64,000 bases of DNA from CAZGUH01 sp964529005 (GCA_964529005.1 CAZGUH010000006.1:62001-126000), one strand, 5' to 3'; positions 1 to 8,657 are shown, counted from the first letter of the stretch. A program made the numbers and translations. Notes: a model not told the origin generated them from the sequence alone.

Positions 1-783
1 AGCTTCCACGGCCGCACGCTCGCCACGCTCGCCGCCACCGGCCAACCGGCCAAGCACGAGCCGTTCCATCCGATGCCCGACGGGTTCCGCCACGTCGCCT
101 ACGGCGACATCGACGCGCTCGCCGCGGCGATGGATCCGTCGGTCGCCGCGGTCCTGCTCGAGACGGTGCAGGGCGAAGGCGGTGTCGTGCCGGCGCCCGA
201 CGACTACCTGCGCGATGTCCGCCGGCTCTGCGACGAGCGGAACGCGCTGCTCATCGTCGACGAGGTGCAGACGGGCATGGCGCGCACCGGTCGCTGGTTC
301 GGGTTCGAGCACTCGGGCATCACGCCCGACGTGGTGACGATGGCCAAGGGTCTCGGCAACGGGTTCCCGGTCGGGGCGGTGTGGGCGCCGGTCGAGATCT
401 CGGGGCTGTTCCAGCCCGGCGATCACGGCAGCACGTACAGCGGCACGGCGCTTGCCGGCGCGGTGGTCAGCACGGTCATCGCCGAGATGCGCCGCATCGA
501 CGCGCCACGGCTGGCTCGCGAGCGCGGGGCACAGCTGCGCGCCCGCCTCGCCGCGTTGCCGGGTGTCGCGTCGGTGCGCGGCCAGGGACTCCTGCTGGCC
601 GTCGAGTTGTCCGACGGCCTCGACGCCAAGACCGTGGTCGCCGACGCTCTCGCCGCGGGCCTGGTGGCGAACGCGGTCACCGCCACCGCGGTGCGGCTCG
701 CCCCGCCGCTCACCGTCAGCGCGGCGGAGATCGACGAAGCCGTCGCGATCCTCGGGTCCGTGCTGACCGGGCGAGCGTCATGA
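1..783 (+). CDS. argD: Acetylornithine aminotransferase, 3' part only
   Basis: PLP-dependent class III aminotransferase that converts N-acetylglutamate semialdehyde to N-acetylornithine in arginine synthesis. The reading frame is open from base 1, so the N-terminus lies outside the window; 260 codons remain. Visible motifs are the PLP-ring aspartate in LLIVDEVQTGMARTG and the Schiff-base lysine in TMAKGLGNGFPVG, followed by a normal small C-terminal domain. Its stop overlaps the argF start (ATGA at 780-783), so the two are translationally coupled. The argFRH context decides for argD over related ornithine or GABA aminotransferases. The usual upstream argC, argJ and argB would be expected left of the window. 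Confidence 0.93.
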   Translation, partial: SFHGRTLATLAATGQPAKHEPFHPMPDGFRHVAYGDIDALAAAMDPSVAAVLLETVQGEGGVVPAPDDYLRDVRRLCDERNALLIVDEVQTGMARTGRWFGFEHSGITPDVVTMAKGLGNGFPVGAVWAPVEISGLFQPGDHGSTYSGTALAGAVVSTVIAEMRRIDAPRLARERGAQLRARLAALPGVASVRGQGLLLAVELSDGLDAKTVVADALAAGLVANAVTATAVRLAPPLTVSAAEIDEAVAILGSVLTGRAS

Positions 784-1715
784 GCGGTGACCGCACCGCC
801 GGTGTGCGGCACCTGCTCGACGTCACCGATCTGACCGCCAGCGAGCTGCGCACCGTTCTCGAGCTGTCCGTGCAGCCGATCGACGCGCTCGGCGCCCCGT
901 TGCGCGGGCAGGGGGTGGCACTGATCTTCGAGAAGCCCTCCAACCGCACGCGCCAGTCGATGGAGATCGCCGTCGTGCACCTCGGGGGTCACCCGGTCTA
1001 CACCCGGGGGGAGGAGATCGGGTTCGACGTGCGTGAGCCCGTCGAGGACGTCGCCCGCATCATGAGCGGCTACCACGCGCTCATGGCGGCACGGGTGTTC
1101 CGCCACGACGTCGTCGAGCGGCTGGCCGCGGCGGCGACCGTCCCGGTCGTCAACATGCTGAGCGATCGCTCACATCCGCTGCAGGCGCTGGCCGACGTGC
1201 TGACGATGGAGGAGGACCTCGGCCCGGTGACGGGCCGAACGGTCGCCTGGATCGGCGACTACAACAACGTCGCCCGCTCGCTCGCCGACGCGTGCGCGAT
1301 GCTCGGCGCTCATCTGCGGCTCGGCTGCCCGCCGGGCTACGGGCCGTCCGCGGCCGAGCTCGACCGCCTGCGCGGCCTCGGCGCGGCGAGCGTCGTCGGG
1401 GTCGCCGGCGCCAAGGAAGCAGCCGAGGGCGCGCACGCGGTCCACACCGACGTCTGGACCTCGATGGGCCAGGAGGACGAGGCCGCGCTGCGCCGGCAGG
1501 CGTTCGACGGCTTCGTCGTCGACGACGCGGTCATGGCCGCCGCTGCGCCGGACGCGATCTTCCTGCACTGCCTTCCCGCGCACCGCGGCGAGGAGGTCGC
1601 CGCGTCGGTCATCGACGGGCCGCGCAGCCGCGTGATCCGTCAAGGTCACAATCGGCTCCACGCCGCGCGCGGCGCGCTGGCGTTCCTGGTCGGCACAGGT
1701 GGTGGACAACCGTGA
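780..1715 (+). CDS. argF: Ornithine carbamoyltransferase
   Basis: Joins carbamoyl phosphate to ornithine to give citrulline, in the cytoplasm. The 311-residue product has the carbamoyl-phosphate loop as SNRT near residues 54-57 (family consensus S-T-R-T, so Asn replaces the first Thr), the HPLQ motif in SDRSHPLQALAD, and the ornithine-binding HCLP motif near the C-terminus (FLHCLPAHRGEEV). Length is normal for the anabolic trimeric enzyme. The start is the ATG overlapping the argD stop; the stop overlaps the GTG of argR. Membership of the arg operon and the HCLP motif separate it from aspartate carbamoyltransferase. Confidence 0.96.
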   Translation: MSGDRTAGVRHLLDVTDLTASELRTVLELSVQPIDALGAPLRGQGVALIFEKPSNRTRQSMEIAVVHLGGHPVYTRGEEIGFDVREPVEDVARIMSGYHALMAARVFRHDVVERLAAAATVPVVNMLSDRSHPLQALADVLTMEEDLGPVTGRTVAWIGDYNNVARSLADACAMLGAHLRLGCPPGYGPSAAELDRLRGLGAASVVGVAGAKEAAEGAHAVHTDVWTSMGQEDEAALRRQAFDGFVVDDAVMAAAAPDAIFLHCLPAHRGEEVAASVIDGPRSRVIRQGHNRLHAARGALAFLVGTGGGQP

Positions 1716-2194
1716 GCAGCAAGGTGCAGCGGCAGCAAGCGATCGCCCGGCTGATCGCCCGCCACGCCGTCACCAACCAGCCGCAGCTCGTCGAACTGCT
1801 CGACGCGGAGGGCATCAGCGCCACGCAGGCCACGGTGTCGCGCGATCTCGAGGACCTCGGCGCGGTGAAGGTCCGTGTGCCCGGCGGCGACACCGTCTAC
1901 GCCATCCCGGAGTACGAGCCGGCGCGCGTCGCGCCCGAAGACCAGCTGCGCCGGGTCATGGGGGAGTGGGTCGCGGAGGTGCGCCCCTCGGGCAACCTCG
2001 TCGTGCTGCGCACACCGCCGGGGTGCGCCCACGTCGTGGCCTCGGCGCTCGACCGGGCCGGCCTCCCCGGGGTGCTCGGCACGGTGGCCGGGGACGACAC
2101 GCTGCTGTGCGTCGCCGACGAGCGCAGCGGCGGCGCGCAGCTCGCCGAGCGACTGCGATCGCTCGCCGGACTGGCGCAGGACGGCGCACGATGA
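1712..2194 (+). CDS. argR: Arginine repressor ArgR
   Basis: Arginine-sensing repressor of arginine biosynthesis. The 160-residue product has an N-terminal winged helix (about residues 1-70, with ATVSRDLEDLGAVKV in the recognition region) and a C-terminal arginine-binding hexamerisation domain (about 85-155, including the typical GxxxxVLGTVAGDDT stretch). It starts at GTG, overlapping the argF stop as GTGA, and its own stop overlaps the argH ATG. Lying inside the operon it probably controls, it is likely autoregulated. The operator is expected upstream of the first arg gene, outside the window; I see no clear ARG box here. Confidence 0.95.
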   Translation: MSSKVQRQQAIARLIARHAVTNQPQLVELLDAEGISATQATVSRDLEDLGAVKVRVPGGDTVYAIPEYEPARVAPEDQLRRVMGEWVAEVRPSGNLVVLRTPPGCAHVVASALDRAGLPGVLGTVAGDDTLLCVADERSGGAQLAERLRSLAGLAQDGAR

Positions 2195-3597
2195 CCGCGC
2201 CGGGGTCGGGCGACGCCACGACGCTGTGGCACGGCCGGTTCGCCAGCGGGCCAGCCGACGAGCTGCTGGCCTACACGGTCAGCCTGCCCTTCGACCAGCG
2301 GCTGTGGCCCGACGACATCGCCGGCTCACGCGCGCACGTGCGTGGCCTCGCTCGCGCCGGGTTGCTCTCCGGTGACGAGCGCGACGCCGTGCTCGCTGCG
2401 CTCGACACCGTCGCCAGCGAGCTCGGCGATGGGCGCTTCACATTCGCTCCGACCGACGAGGACATCCACACCGCGATCGAACGCCGTGTGACCGAGCTCG
2501 CCGGGCCCGCCGGCGCCAAGCTGCACACGGGCCGCAGCCGCAACGACCAGTGCGCCACCGATCTGCGGCTGTGGACCAAGCGTTCGTTGCGCGACGTCGC
2601 CCGCCGCGTGCTCGCTCTGCAAGACGTGCTCGCCCAGCGCGCGGATGCCGCCGGCGACGTCTACCTCCCCGGCTACACGCACGTGCAGCGAGCGCAGCCG
2701 GTGCTGCTCGCGCACCACCTGCTGGCCCATGCGTGGGCCTTCGGGCGCGACGTCGAGAGGCTCTGCGACACCGTCGCCCGGCTCGACGTCTCGCCGCTCG
2801 GAGCGGGCGCGCTCGCCGGGTCGTCGCTGCCGCTCGACCCGGAGGCCACCGCGGCCGACCTCGGCTTCGCCCGCGCCTTCGACAACAGCCTCGACGCGGT
2901 GAGCGATCGGGACTACGTGGCCGAGGCGTTGTTCGACCTCGCCATGATCGCGATCCACCTGTCCCGCCTCGGCGAGGAGTGGGTGCTGTGGACGTCGGAC
3001 GAGTTCGGCTTCGCCCGCCTCGACGACGCGTTCGCCACCGGCTCGTCGATGCTGCCCCAGAAGAAGAACGCCGACATCGCCGAGCTTGCACGGGGAAAGG
3101 CGGGCCGCGTGATCGGCGACCTCACCGGGCTGCTGGCGATGCTCAAGGGGCTGCCTCTGGCGTACAACCGCGACCTGCAAGAGGACAAGGAACCGCTGTT
3201 CGACGCCGCCGACCAGGTGTCGCTGGCGCTCGCCGCGGTCGCCGGGATGATCGCCACGGCGACGTTCGTGCCCGAACGCATGCAGGCGGCAGCGGATGCG
3301 GAGTCCACCGCCGCGACCGACCTCGCCGAATGGCTGGTCGAGCGGGGGACCCCCTTTCGTGCCGCGCACGCGATCGTCGGCGCGCTCGTGCGCACGTCGC
3401 TCGACGGCGGCACGCCGCTGCGCGACCTGGTCGCCGCCGACGACCGTCTCGGCCCGGACGCGGCCGCGCTCGTCGCTCCCGGCGTCAGCGTGACCCGGCG
3501 GACCACCCGCGGCGGCGCCGGACCGGCGGCGGTCGCCGAGCAGCGCACGCGATTTTCCGCCGCGCTCGATCGATGGCGGGCGCTCGTCGAGGCGTGA
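2191..3597 (+). CDS. argH: Argininosuccinate lyase
   Basis: Cleaves argininosuccinate to arginine and fumarate, the last step of arginine synthesis. The 468-residue protein belongs to the fumarase/aspartase superfamily. It has HTGRSRNDQ near residue 110 and the signature loop GSSMLPQKKNAD that carries the catalytic serine. The length is normal. ATG overlaps the argR stop. No argG (argininosuccinate synthase) lies between argR and argH, where many actinobacteria keep it, so argG must be elsewhere. The next gene starts on the last bases of argH. Confidence 0.97.
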   Translation: MTAPGSGDATTLWHGRFASGPADELLAYTVSLPFDQRLWPDDIAGSRAHVRGLARAGLLSGDERDAVLAALDTVASELGDGRFTFAPTDEDIHTAIERRVTELAGPAGAKLHTGRSRNDQCATDLRLWTKRSLRDVARRVLALQDVLAQRADAAGDVYLPGYTHVQRAQPVLLAHHLLAHAWAFGRDVERLCDTVARLDVSPLGAGALAGSSLPLDPEATAADLGFARAFDNSLDAVSDRDYVAEALFDLAMIAIHLSRLGEEWVLWTSDEFGFARLDDAFATGSSMLPQKKNADIAELARGKAGRVIGDLTGLLAMLKGLPLAYNRDLQEDKEPLFDAADQVSLALAAVAGMIATATFVPERMQAAADAESTAATDLAEWLVERGTPFRAAHAIVGALVRTSLDGGTPLRDLVAADDRLGPDAAALVAPGVSVTRRTTRGGAGPAAVAEQRTRFSAALDRWRALVEA

Positions 3598-4151
3598 CGC
3601 CCGTGAAGCGCCTGCCGCTGTCGTTCTTCGCCCGCGACGCGACCGTGGTGGCCCCCGAGCTGCTCGGCAAGGTGCTGTGGACCCCGGAGTGCTCGGGGCG
3701 CATCGTCGAGGTCGAGGCGTACACCGCCGACGATCCCGCCAGCCACTCCTTCGGTGGGCCGACGCGGCGCAACGCGGCGATGTTCGGCCCACCGGGGCGG
3801 CTCTACGTGTACCTGATCTACGGCATGCACCACTGCGCCAACGTCGTCACCGGCGCCGAGGGCGACGGTCAAGCGGTGCTGCTGCGCGCGGTCGAGCCGC
3901 TGTCCGGGCTGGAGGTGATGCGCGCCCGCCGGGCGCCGAGCATCGACGATCGCCGCCTCGCCAACGGTCCCGGGAAGCTGTGCCAGGCGTTCGGGGTGGG
4001 CCCGGCCGACGACGGAGCCGACCTGCGCGGCGACCGCATCGCGATCTGCGACGACGGGACGGCGCCGGCGTGGCTGGTCCACAACACGCCGCGCATCGGC
4101 ATCACCAAGGCCGCCGACCTCACGCGACGCTGGCTGCTCACGCGCTCGTGA
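3594..4151 (+). CDS. mpg: 3-methyladenine DNA glycosylase (AAG/MPG family)
   Basis: Base-excision repair glycosylase that removes alkylated purines from DNA. The 185-residue product shows the AAG fold signatures: early LSFFARDATVVAPELLGK, the IVEVEAYTADDPASHS segment containing the catalytic glutamate, and the YVYLIYGMHHCANVV strand-intercalation region with its tyrosine. I chose the GTG that overlaps the argH stop (GTGA); an in-frame GTG nine bases downstream is an alternative. The gene is translationally coupled to the arg operon, a common actinobacterial arrangement with no obvious metabolic link. A shorter alternative start would not affect the domain. Confidence 0.92.
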   Translation: MTPVKRLPLSFFARDATVVAPELLGKVLWTPECSGRIVEVEAYTADDPASHSFGGPTRRNAAMFGPPGRLYVYLIYGMHHCANVVTGAEGDGQAVLLRAVEPLSGLEVMRARRAPSIDDRRLANGPGKLCQAFGVGPADDGADLRGDRIAICDDGTAPAWLVHNTPRIGITKAADLTRRWLLTRS

Positions 4152-4194
4152 CCCTGCCCGCCGTGGGGTCCACGGCCGGGCCGGCGCGGTCGGC

Positions 4195-4200
4195 TAGCGT
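4195..4200 (+). promoter_or_regulatory. -10 element (TAGCGT) of ruvC
   Basis: TAGCGT ends 8 bases before the ruvC GTG. The transcript would then begin at or next to the start codon, giving a leaderless mRNA; there is no Shine-Dalgarno sequence. It lies directly beside the LexA-type box. Confidence 0.6.
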
Positions 4201-4201
4201 G

Positions 4202-4215
4202 CGAACCTGTGTTCG
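4202..4215 (+). promoter_or_regulatory. LexA (SOS) box over the ruvC start
   Basis: CGAAC-CTGT-GTTCG is a perfect match to the actinobacterial/Gram-positive LexA box core GAAC-N4-GTTC, extended by one base on each side. It begins two bases after the -10 hexamer and covers the predicted transcription start and the GTG codon at 4209, an ideal position for repression. Damage-induced expression of ruvCAB is inferred. Confidence 0.78.
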
Positions 4216-4724
4216 TCGTGTTGGGCATCGATCCCGGCCTCACCCGCTGCGGGTACGCGGCGCTCGGCGCGCAGGGCCCAGGAACGCCGCGGCCGCTGGC
4301 GATGGGCGTCGTGCGCACATCGCCGGCCGAGGCGCTGCCCACCCGCCTCGCCGAGCTGCGCGGCGAACTGGCGGCCCTCATCCGCGATTATCGACCGCAC
4401 GTGGTGGCGGTCGAGCAGGTGTTCTTCCAGGTCAACGTGCGCACCGCGATGAGCGTGGGCCAAGCGAGCGGCCTGGCGCTGGCCGAGGCCGCGGCGGCGG
4501 GGTGCGAGGTCGTGCAGTACACCCCGAACCAGGTCAAGGATGCGGTGGCGGGCTGGGGCGGCGCCGACAAGGCACAGGTGCAGAAGATGGTGCAGCTGCG
4601 GCTCGGCCTGTCCGCGCCGCCGCAGCCGGCCGACGCCGCGGACGCCGCAGCGCTCGCGCTCTGCCACCTCGCCATGGCGCCGATGCGGGCGCAGGTGCGC
4701 GCCGTCACGGGATCCGCCCGATGA
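4209..4724 (+). CDS. ruvC: Crossover junction endodeoxyribonuclease RuvC
   Basis: Holliday-junction resolvase that cuts symmetrically across junctions held by RuvAB. The 171-residue protein starts GIDPGL (first catalytic Asp near residue 7), has the EQVFF glutamate near 70, and the C-terminal DAADAAALALCH acidic pair. It is of normal length. The GTG start is fixed by the -10 hexamer 8 bases upstream and by homology beginning immediately after it. It is the first gene of ruvC-ruvA-ruvB, with overlapping stops and starts. The LexA-type box across its start predicts SOS control. Confidence 0.97.
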   Translation: MFVVLGIDPGLTRCGYAALGAQGPGTPRPLAMGVVRTSPAEALPTRLAELRGELAALIRDYRPHVVAVEQVFFQVNVRTAMSVGQASGLALAEAAAAGCEVVQYTPNQVKDAVAGWGGADKAQVQKMVQLRLGLSAPPQPADAADAAALALCHLAMAPMRAQVRAVTGSAR

Positions 4725-5326
4725 TCGGCTCGCTGCGCGGCACGGTGCTCGAACGCGCTGCCGACGGCGTCGTCCTGCTCGAAGTCGGCGGGGTCGGCTA
4801 CCTGGTGGCGGTCACACCGCGGACGCTCGCCGAGCTGGAGCCGACGACCACCGCGTTCCTTTACGTCCACCACCACATCCGGGAGGACGCGCAGACCCTG
4901 TACGGGTTCGCGTCGCGCGACGAGCGCGCCACGTTCGAGGTGCTCATCGCCACCCACGGCATCGGCCCCGCGCTGGCGATGGCGATCCTCGCCACCCACA
5001 CACCCTCGGCGCTGGTCGACATCGTCGCCACCGGCGACCACGCATCGCTGACGATGGTGCCCGGCGTCGGGAAGAAGACGGCGGAACGGCTGATGGTCGA
5101 GTTGAAGAGCCGACTGTCGCTGCCGGTGCTCGACGGCGCGGCTGCCGCCGCCGGAACGGGCAGCGCGGCAGGGGAGAGCCCGATCGCCAACGTGCGCGAG
5201 GCCCTGTCGGGCCTCGGGTACGGCCCCGACGAGATCCGCGACGCGATCCGCGAGCTGCCCGCCGGCGGCGACGCTCCGGCGCTGTTGCGCGAGGCGCTGA
5301 AGCTGCTGGGGGCGCGGCGTGCGTGA
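4721..5326 (+). CDS. ruvA: Holliday junction DNA helicase subunit RuvA
   Basis: Tetrameric junction-binding protein that loads the RuvB motor. The 201-residue product has the N-terminal OB fold (MIGSLRGTVLERAADG), two central helix-hairpin-helix motifs (HGIGPALAMAIL and VPGVGKKTAERL), and a C-terminal RuvB-contacting domain (about residues 155-200, ending LKLLGARRA). An alanine/glycine linker of about 20 residues separates the last two. ATG overlaps the ruvC stop (ATGA). The 3' end overlaps ruvB by eight bases in a different frame. Confidence 0.97.
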   Translation: MIGSLRGTVLERAADGVVLLEVGGVGYLVAVTPRTLAELEPTTTAFLYVHHHIREDAQTLYGFASRDERATFEVLIATHGIGPALAMAILATHTPSALVDIVATGDHASLTMVPGVGKKTAERLMVELKSRLSLPVLDGAAAAAGTGSAAGESPIANVREALSGLGYGPDEIRDAIRELPAGGDAPALLREALKLLGARRA

Positions 5327-6350
5327 CGAGTTCCTCGACCCGCAGCCGCAGGATCCCATCGAGCAGAGCGACGAAGCGGGCCTCCGTCCGCGCCGCCTGG
5401 CCGACTTCATCGGCCAGCGCGAGCTCAAAGAGCACCTCGCGATCGTGCTCGAGGCGGCGCGCCGGCGCGGCCAGGCGCCCGACCACCTGCTGCTCGCCGG
5501 GCCCCCCGGACTCGGCAAGACCTCGATGGCGGGCATCGTCGCCAACGAGATGGGCGTGCACCTGCACGTGACGTCGGGACCAGCGCTCGAGCGCGCCGGC
5601 GACCTGGCGGCGATCCTCACGAAGCTCGAAGAGAGCGACGTGCTGTTCATCGACGAGATCCATCGGCTGTCTCGTGCCGTCGAGGAGATCCTCTATCCCG
5701 CGATGGAGGACTTCCAGCTCGACATCGTCGTCGGCAAGGGCCCAGCGGCGTCGAGCATCCGCCTGCCTCTGCCGCGCTTCACGCTCGTCGGCGCCACCAC
5801 CCGCACCGGCATGATCACGGGCCCCCTGCGCGATCGGTTCGGGCTCGTCGCCCGCCTCGATTTCTACGACGCCGACGAGCTCGAAGCCATCGTGCTGCGC
5901 GCCGCGGGGATCCTCGGCGTCGCCATCGATCAGGCGGGCGCGTGGGAGATCGCACGCCGCAGCCGGGGCACCCCGCGCATCGCCAACCGGCTGCTGCGCC
6001 GCGTGCGCGACTTCACCGAGGTGCGCGGCGCCGGCCACATCGACGAGGCGACGGCCCGCGAAGGCTTGGCGCTGTTCGGCGTCGACGGGCTGGGGCTCGA
6101 CAAGGTCGACCGAGCGATCCTGACGGCGATCTGCCACCAGTTCGGCGGTGGGCCGGTCGGGTTGTCGACCGTGGCGATCAGCGTGGGGGAGCAGCCCGAG
6201 ACCGTCGAGGACGTCTACGAACCGTTCCTCATCCAGCAAGGCCTGCTCGCACGCACGCCCCGAGGGCGGGTGGCGATGCCGCTCGCCTGGGAGCACCTCG
6301 GCCTGACCCCGCCGACCCCGACCGACCAGCCGCCGTCGCTGTTCGAGTGA
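5319..6350 (+). CDS. ruvB: Holliday junction branch migration ATPase RuvB
   Basis: AAA+ motor that drives branch migration at RuvA-bound junctions. The 343-residue protein has Walker A GPPGLGKT at 61-68, Walker B DEIH at 112-115, sensor 1 in the GATTR segment, and the C-terminal winged helix ending in RTPRGRVAMPLAWEHLG. The GTG start overlaps the end of ruvA by eight bases; the first 20 acidic residues are typical of actinobacterial RuvB. It is the last gene of the ruv operon, and a GC-rich inverted repeat follows immediately. Confidence 0.97.
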   Translation: MRDEFLDPQPQDPIEQSDEAGLRPRRLADFIGQRELKEHLAIVLEAARRRGQAPDHLLLAGPPGLGKTSMAGIVANEMGVHLHVTSGPALERAGDLAAILTKLEESDVLFIDEIHRLSRAVEEILYPAMEDFQLDIVVGKGPAASSIRLPLPRFTLVGATTRTGMITGPLRDRFGLVARLDFYDADELEAIVLRAAGILGVAIDQAGAWEIARRSRGTPRIANRLLRRVRDFTEVRGAGHIDEATAREGLALFGVDGLGLDKVDRAILTAICHQFGGGPVGLSTVAISVGEQPETVEDVYEPFLIQQGLLARTPRGRVAMPLAWEHLGLTPPTPTDQPPSLFE

Positions 6351-6387
6351 GCCAGGGCCGCCCGCCGGGAGCGGCCCGTAGCCTGGC
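6351..6387 (+). terminator. GC-rich inverted repeat after ruvB
   Basis: GCCAGG (6351-6356) pairs with CCTGGC (6382-6387), and inside it GGCCG (6356-6360) pairs with CGGCC (6372-6376). It begins directly after the ruvB stop and overlaps the queA -10 hexamer. There is no T-tract, so a terminator role is only possible. Confidence 0.3.
6379..6384 (+). promoter_or_regulatory. -10 element (TAGCCT) of queA
   Basis: TAGCCT ends 8 bases before the queA GTG, the same geometry as at ruvC and hisS. It predicts a leaderless transcript. Confidence 0.6.
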
Positions 6388-6392
6388 GATCC

Positions 6393-7403
6393 GTGCGTCT
6401 CGAGGACTTCGACTACGACCTGCCCGCCGAGCGCATCGCCCAGGAGCCGCTGGCCGATCGCAGCGCGGCGCGGCTGCTGGTCGACACGGGCGACGGCGCG
6501 CCGCTCGACGCGCACGTCCGCGATCTTCCGGCGCTGCTGCGCCCCGGCGATCTGCTGGTGGTCAACGAATCGAAGGTCATCCCGGCCCGCCTGCGCCTTC
6601 GCCGCGCCACGGGCGGCGCGGCCGAGGTGCTGTTGCTCGAGCCGTCGGGCGCGCCGCGGCAGTGGCAGGCGCTGGTCCGTCCGGGCCGCAAGATCCGTGC
6701 GGGCGAGGCGTTGGTGGACGCCGCGGGCGCGCCAGCGGTCGAGCTGATCGGCCGCGCCGACGACGGTGAGACGTTCCACGTGCGGCTGCTCGGCGACGGC
6801 GACGAACAGGCGACGATCGACGCCCTGGGGGAGATGCCGCTGCCGCCGTACATCCACACCCGGCTCGACGAGCCGTCCCGATACCAGACCGTCTACGCCG
6901 AGACGCCCGGGTCCGCCGCGGCCCCGACCGCCGGCCTGCACTTCACCCCTGCGTTGCTCGACGAACTCGCCGCGGCCGGCGTCGAGGTCGCCCGCGTCGA
7001 TCTCGCCGTCGGGATCGACACGTTCCAACCGGTGACCGAGGCCGATCCGCGGGCGCACCACATCCACAGCGAGCGCTACGACGTCCCCGCCGACGTCGTC
7101 GAGCGCTGCCACGCAGCCGAGCGCGTGGTCGCGGTCGGCACCACGGCCGTCCGGGCGCTCGAATCGGCCGCGACGACGGGCTCTCTCAGCGGGCGCACAT
7201 CGCTGTTCATCCACCGCGGCTACGAATGGAAGCTGGTCGACCTGCTGCTGACGAACTTCCACATGCCACGCACGACGCTGCTGATGATGATCGACGCGTT
7301 CGTCGGGCAGCGCTGGCGGCGGCTCTACGCCGAGGCGATCGCCCGCGAGTACCGGTTCCTGTCGTTCGGGGATGCGATGCTCCTCGCCCGGAGCGCCCGA
7401 TGA
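6393..7403 (+). CDS. queA: S-adenosylmethionine:tRNA ribosyltransferase-isomerase
   Basis: Transfers and rearranges the ribosyl part of SAM onto preQ1 in tRNA to give epoxyqueuosine. The 336-residue protein begins with the family pattern MRLEDFDYDLPAERIAQEP and has LLVVNESKVIPARL near residue 55. It also has the AAPTAGLHFTPALL segment and the late NFHMPRTTLLMMIDAFVG motif. The GTG start is supported by the -10 hexamer 8 bases upstream. With tgt just downstream this indicates tRNA queuosine modification; no preQ1 synthesis genes are in view. Confidence 0.96.
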   Translation: MRLEDFDYDLPAERIAQEPLADRSAARLLVDTGDGAPLDAHVRDLPALLRPGDLLVVNESKVIPARLRLRRATGGAAEVLLLEPSGAPRQWQALVRPGRKIRAGEALVDAAGAPAVELIGRADDGETFHVRLLGDGDEQATIDALGEMPLPPYIHTRLDEPSRYQTVYAETPGSAAAPTAGLHFTPALLDELAAAGVEVARVDLAVGIDTFQPVTEADPRAHHIHSERYDVPADVVERCHAAERVVAVGTTAVRALESAATTGSLSGRTSLFIHRGYEWKLVDLLLTNFHMPRTTLLMMIDAFVGQRWRRLYAEAIAREYRFLSFGDAMLLARSAR

Positions 7404-7491
7404 CCCGCCTGTGCTCCCCGCGGAGATGCATCTCTCGGACGCGTCAGCGCGACATGAACGCACGTGATCGCCGGTGTTGCCAGCACGCCGG

Positions 7492-7497
7492 TACGGT
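7492..7497 (+). promoter_or_regulatory. -10 element (TACGGT) of tgt
   Basis: TACGGT ends 8 bases before ATG 7506. It supports that ATG over the in-frame GTG at 7464, which would lie upstream of the promoter. Confidence 0.58.
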
Positions 7498-7505
7498 GCA
7501 CGCCG

Positions 7506-8654
7506 ATGCGTCCCGTTGAGCTGGCCGTCCGGGCAACCGATGGCGCGGCCCGCAGCGCCGAGGCGACGACGGCGCGCGGCGCCTACCGCACCCCGTGCTT
7601 CATGCCGGTGGGCACGCGGGGCGCGATCAAGTACCTGAGCGCCGCCGACTACGAACGGCTGGGCGCCGAGATCGTGCTCGGCAACACGTACCACCTGATG
7701 CTGCGTCCCGGCGCGGAGACCGTCGCCAAGCTCGGCGGGTTGGGCGCGTTCGCCGGGTGGGGCGGCCTGACCCTCACCGACAGCGGCGGCTTCCAGGTGT
7801 TCTCCCTCGAGCCCAAGGTCGACGACGACGGGGTCACGTTCCGCAGCACCTACGACGGTTCGCGGCGCCGCTTCACGCCCGAGTCGGCGGTCGACACGCA
7901 GGAGCTGCTCGGCGCCGACATCCAGATGGTGCTCGACGTCTGCCCGCCGCTGCCCTCGCCTCACGACGTGATCGTCACCGCGGTCGAGCGCACGGCGGCG
8001 TGGGCGGTGCGGGCTCGGGCACGGCACCGTCGGGCGGACCAGTCGCTGTTCGGCATCGTGCAGGGCGGGATCGAGCCCGCGCTGCGTGCCGAGAGCGCGC
8101 GGCGCACCGTCGCCCTCGAGTTCGACGGCTACGGCATCGGCGGGCTGAGCGTGGGGGAGACCCGGGCGGAGATGCTGCCTGCGCTCGCCGCGACGCTCGA
8201 GCACCTCCCGCACGACCGCCCCCGCTACCTGATGGGCGTGGGCGACCCGGCGTCGCTGGTCGAAGCGGTGGCGCTCGGCGTGGACCAGTTCGACTGCGTG
8301 ATGCAGACCCGGCTGGGCCGCCACGGCACCGCCCTGACGTCGACCGGGAAGCTGCACGTGAAGAACGCGTCGCACGCGCAGTCCGACGAGCCGCTCGACA
8401 GCGACTGCGGCTGCGAAGTCTGCTCCCGCCACAGCCGGGGCTACCTGCGGCACCTCTTCCAGGTGGGGGAGCCGACCGCCTCGCGCCTGCTCAGCCTGCA
8501 CAACGTGGCCTGGACCTTGCAGCTGATGCAGCGGATGCGCGCCGCGATCGAAGCAGGAACGTTCGGCGCGCTGCGCCGCGAGATCCTCGCCGCGTGGGGA
8601 GACGAGGGACGGGGTCGCGGGGGCGTCCTGCCGGAGGCGGGCTCGACTCGCTAG
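7506..8654 (+). CDS. tgt: Queuine/preQ1 tRNA-ribosyltransferase
   Basis: Exchanges guanine-34 for preQ1 in tRNAs with GUN anticodons. The 382-residue protein has TPCFMPVGTRGAIK at the N-terminus, the DSGGFQVFSL segment with its catalytic aspartate, and GVGDPASLVEAVALG before the nucleophile region VDQFDCVMQTR. The zinc site is CGCEVCSRH with a downstream His. I chose ATG 7506 because homology and a -10 hexamer both begin there; a GTG at 7464 would add 14 unlikely residues. Its TAG stop forms part of a -10 hexamer for yajC. Confidence 0.95.
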   Translation: MRPVELAVRATDGAARSAEATTARGAYRTPCFMPVGTRGAIKYLSAADYERLGAEIVLGNTYHLMLRPGAETVAKLGGLGAFAGWGGLTLTDSGGFQVFSLEPKVDDDGVTFRSTYDGSRRRFTPESAVDTQELLGADIQMVLDVCPPLPSPHDVIVTAVERTAAWAVRARARHRRADQSLFGIVQGGIEPALRAESARRTVALEFDGYGIGGLSVGETRAEMLPALAATLEHLPHDRPRYLMGVGDPASLVEAVALGVDQFDCVMQTRLGRHGTALTSTGKLHVKNASHAQSDEPLDSDCGCEVCSRHSRGYLRHLFQVGEPTASRLLSLHNVAWTLQLMQRMRAAIEAGTFGALRREILAAWGDEGRGRGGVLPEAGSTR

Positions 8655-8657
8655 GCT
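8652..8657 (+). promoter_or_regulatory. Candidate -10 element (TAGGCT) for yajC-secDF
   Basis: TAGGCT begins with the stop codon of tgt. The yajC ATG is 64 bases further on, so this would give a short leader rather than a leaderless transcript. Confidence 0.35.

Noticed and set aside
7464..7505. GTG 7464 as the start of tgt
   Set aside because: It would precede the -10 hexamer at 7492-7497 and add residues with no homology.
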